A DNA stretch of 7,675 bases from assembly GCA_900546395.1 (NCBI GenBank), contig URDD01000099.1:1-7675 (forward strand), written 5' to 3'. The position numbers were made by a program, and so were the translations under genes. Shown piece by piece: positions 7,549-7,675 of the stretch. The stretch is from an uncultured Bacteroidales bacterium. GTDB lineage: Bacteria; Bacteroidota; Bacteroidia; Bacteroidales; UBA932. Under the pieces are notes generated by a model that made no database searches, was not told the origin of the DNA, and saw nothing but the letters and a program-made list of their open reading frames with translations. Within the stretch, counting starts at the first letter, position 1; each line of letters starts with the position of its first letter.

Positions 7549-7675
7549 ATGAGGTCTGAGCTGGAGTTGGACATCAGGTACTATGAGACTGATCAGATGG
7601 GGATAGTCCATCATTCGAACTATGTACGCTTCTTTGAATGCGGCCGCTCTGATATGATGCAGAAAGCCGGCCTGC
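7549..7675 (+). CDS. YbgC/4HBT-type hot-dog acyl-CoA thioesterase (3' end cut by window)
   Basis: The first 42 residues of an acyl-CoA thioesterase, which hydrolyses the thioester of acyl-CoA in the cytoplasm. The start MRSELELDIRYYETDQMG, with IVHHSNYVRFFE following, matches the conserved N-terminal block of the 4HBT/YbgC hot-dog family: Asp15 in the ETD motif is at the position of the catalytic Asp, and His22 precedes the conserved S/A-x-Y. Family members usually run to about 130-140 residues, so two thirds are missing at the right edge. The ATG at 7549 is 6 bases after the valS stop, which suggests co-transcription and perhaps translational coupling. An upstream ATG at 7542, overlapping the valS stop, opens only a 5-codon frame. 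The substrate cannot be told from this fragment; in Bacteroidota, genes of this kind are often unlinked to any Tol-Pal operon, and none is seen here. Confidence 0.88.
   Translation, partial: MRSELELDIRYYETDQMGIVHHSNYVRFFECGRSDMMQKAGL

Noticed and set aside
7640..7647. GCGGCCGC (a NotI-type site) near the right end as a cloning-vector trace
   Set aside because: It lies within the conserved thioesterase reading frame (ECGRSD), so it is natural coding sequence.

Overview
The window looks like the chromosome of a member of the Bacteroidota, most likely order Bacteroidales, and possibly a gut or oral lineage. The reasons are a DUF3575 protein, an OmpA-like domain of the 'SPDG' variant typical of this phylum, a periplasmic TonB-C protein, a ValS whose sequence resembles Bacteroides-type enzymes as I remember them, almost no Shine-Dalgarno sites, and a TAnnTTTG-type promoter element. 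All genes lie on the + strand. I cannot name a genus or species.

Left part (1-3985): three closely packed envelope genes that look like one operon. They are the 3' end of a DUF3575 outer-membrane protein gene, then after 4 bases a 751-residue secreted protein (carboxypeptidase-regulatory-like N-terminus, OmpA-like domain, helical TPR-like C-terminus), then after 27 bases a 414-residue outer-membrane beta-barrel protein whose two halves resemble each other. DUF3575 and related OmpA-like genes often sit beside fimbrillin genes in Bacteroidales. No fimbrillin gene is in the window; it could lie upstream.

Middle (3986-4898): a 103-base gap, then a 232-residue exported protein ending in a TonB C-terminal domain but lacking the usual TonB membrane anchor and proline-rich spacer. 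A strong intrinsic terminator (hairpin 4831-4862 plus six T) follows it. A TATATTTG promoter element ends one base before the hairpin, so the terminator of one unit and the probable promoter of the next are interleaved.

Right part (4899-7675): valyl-tRNA synthetase (valS), followed after 6 bases by the start of a YbgC/4HBT hot-dog acyl-CoA thioesterase gene cut by the window edge. The most striking point is that valS is not open from its natural start. The expected first residues MELPAQ are in frame 3 and the rest of the protein is in frame 1, with no usable start between them except a GTG inside the conserved core. The simplest explanation is the loss of one copy of a 5-base ACAGT repeat, either real or an assembly error.

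I saw no tRNA, rRNA, CRISPR array, insertion sequence or minus-strand gene that I could support.
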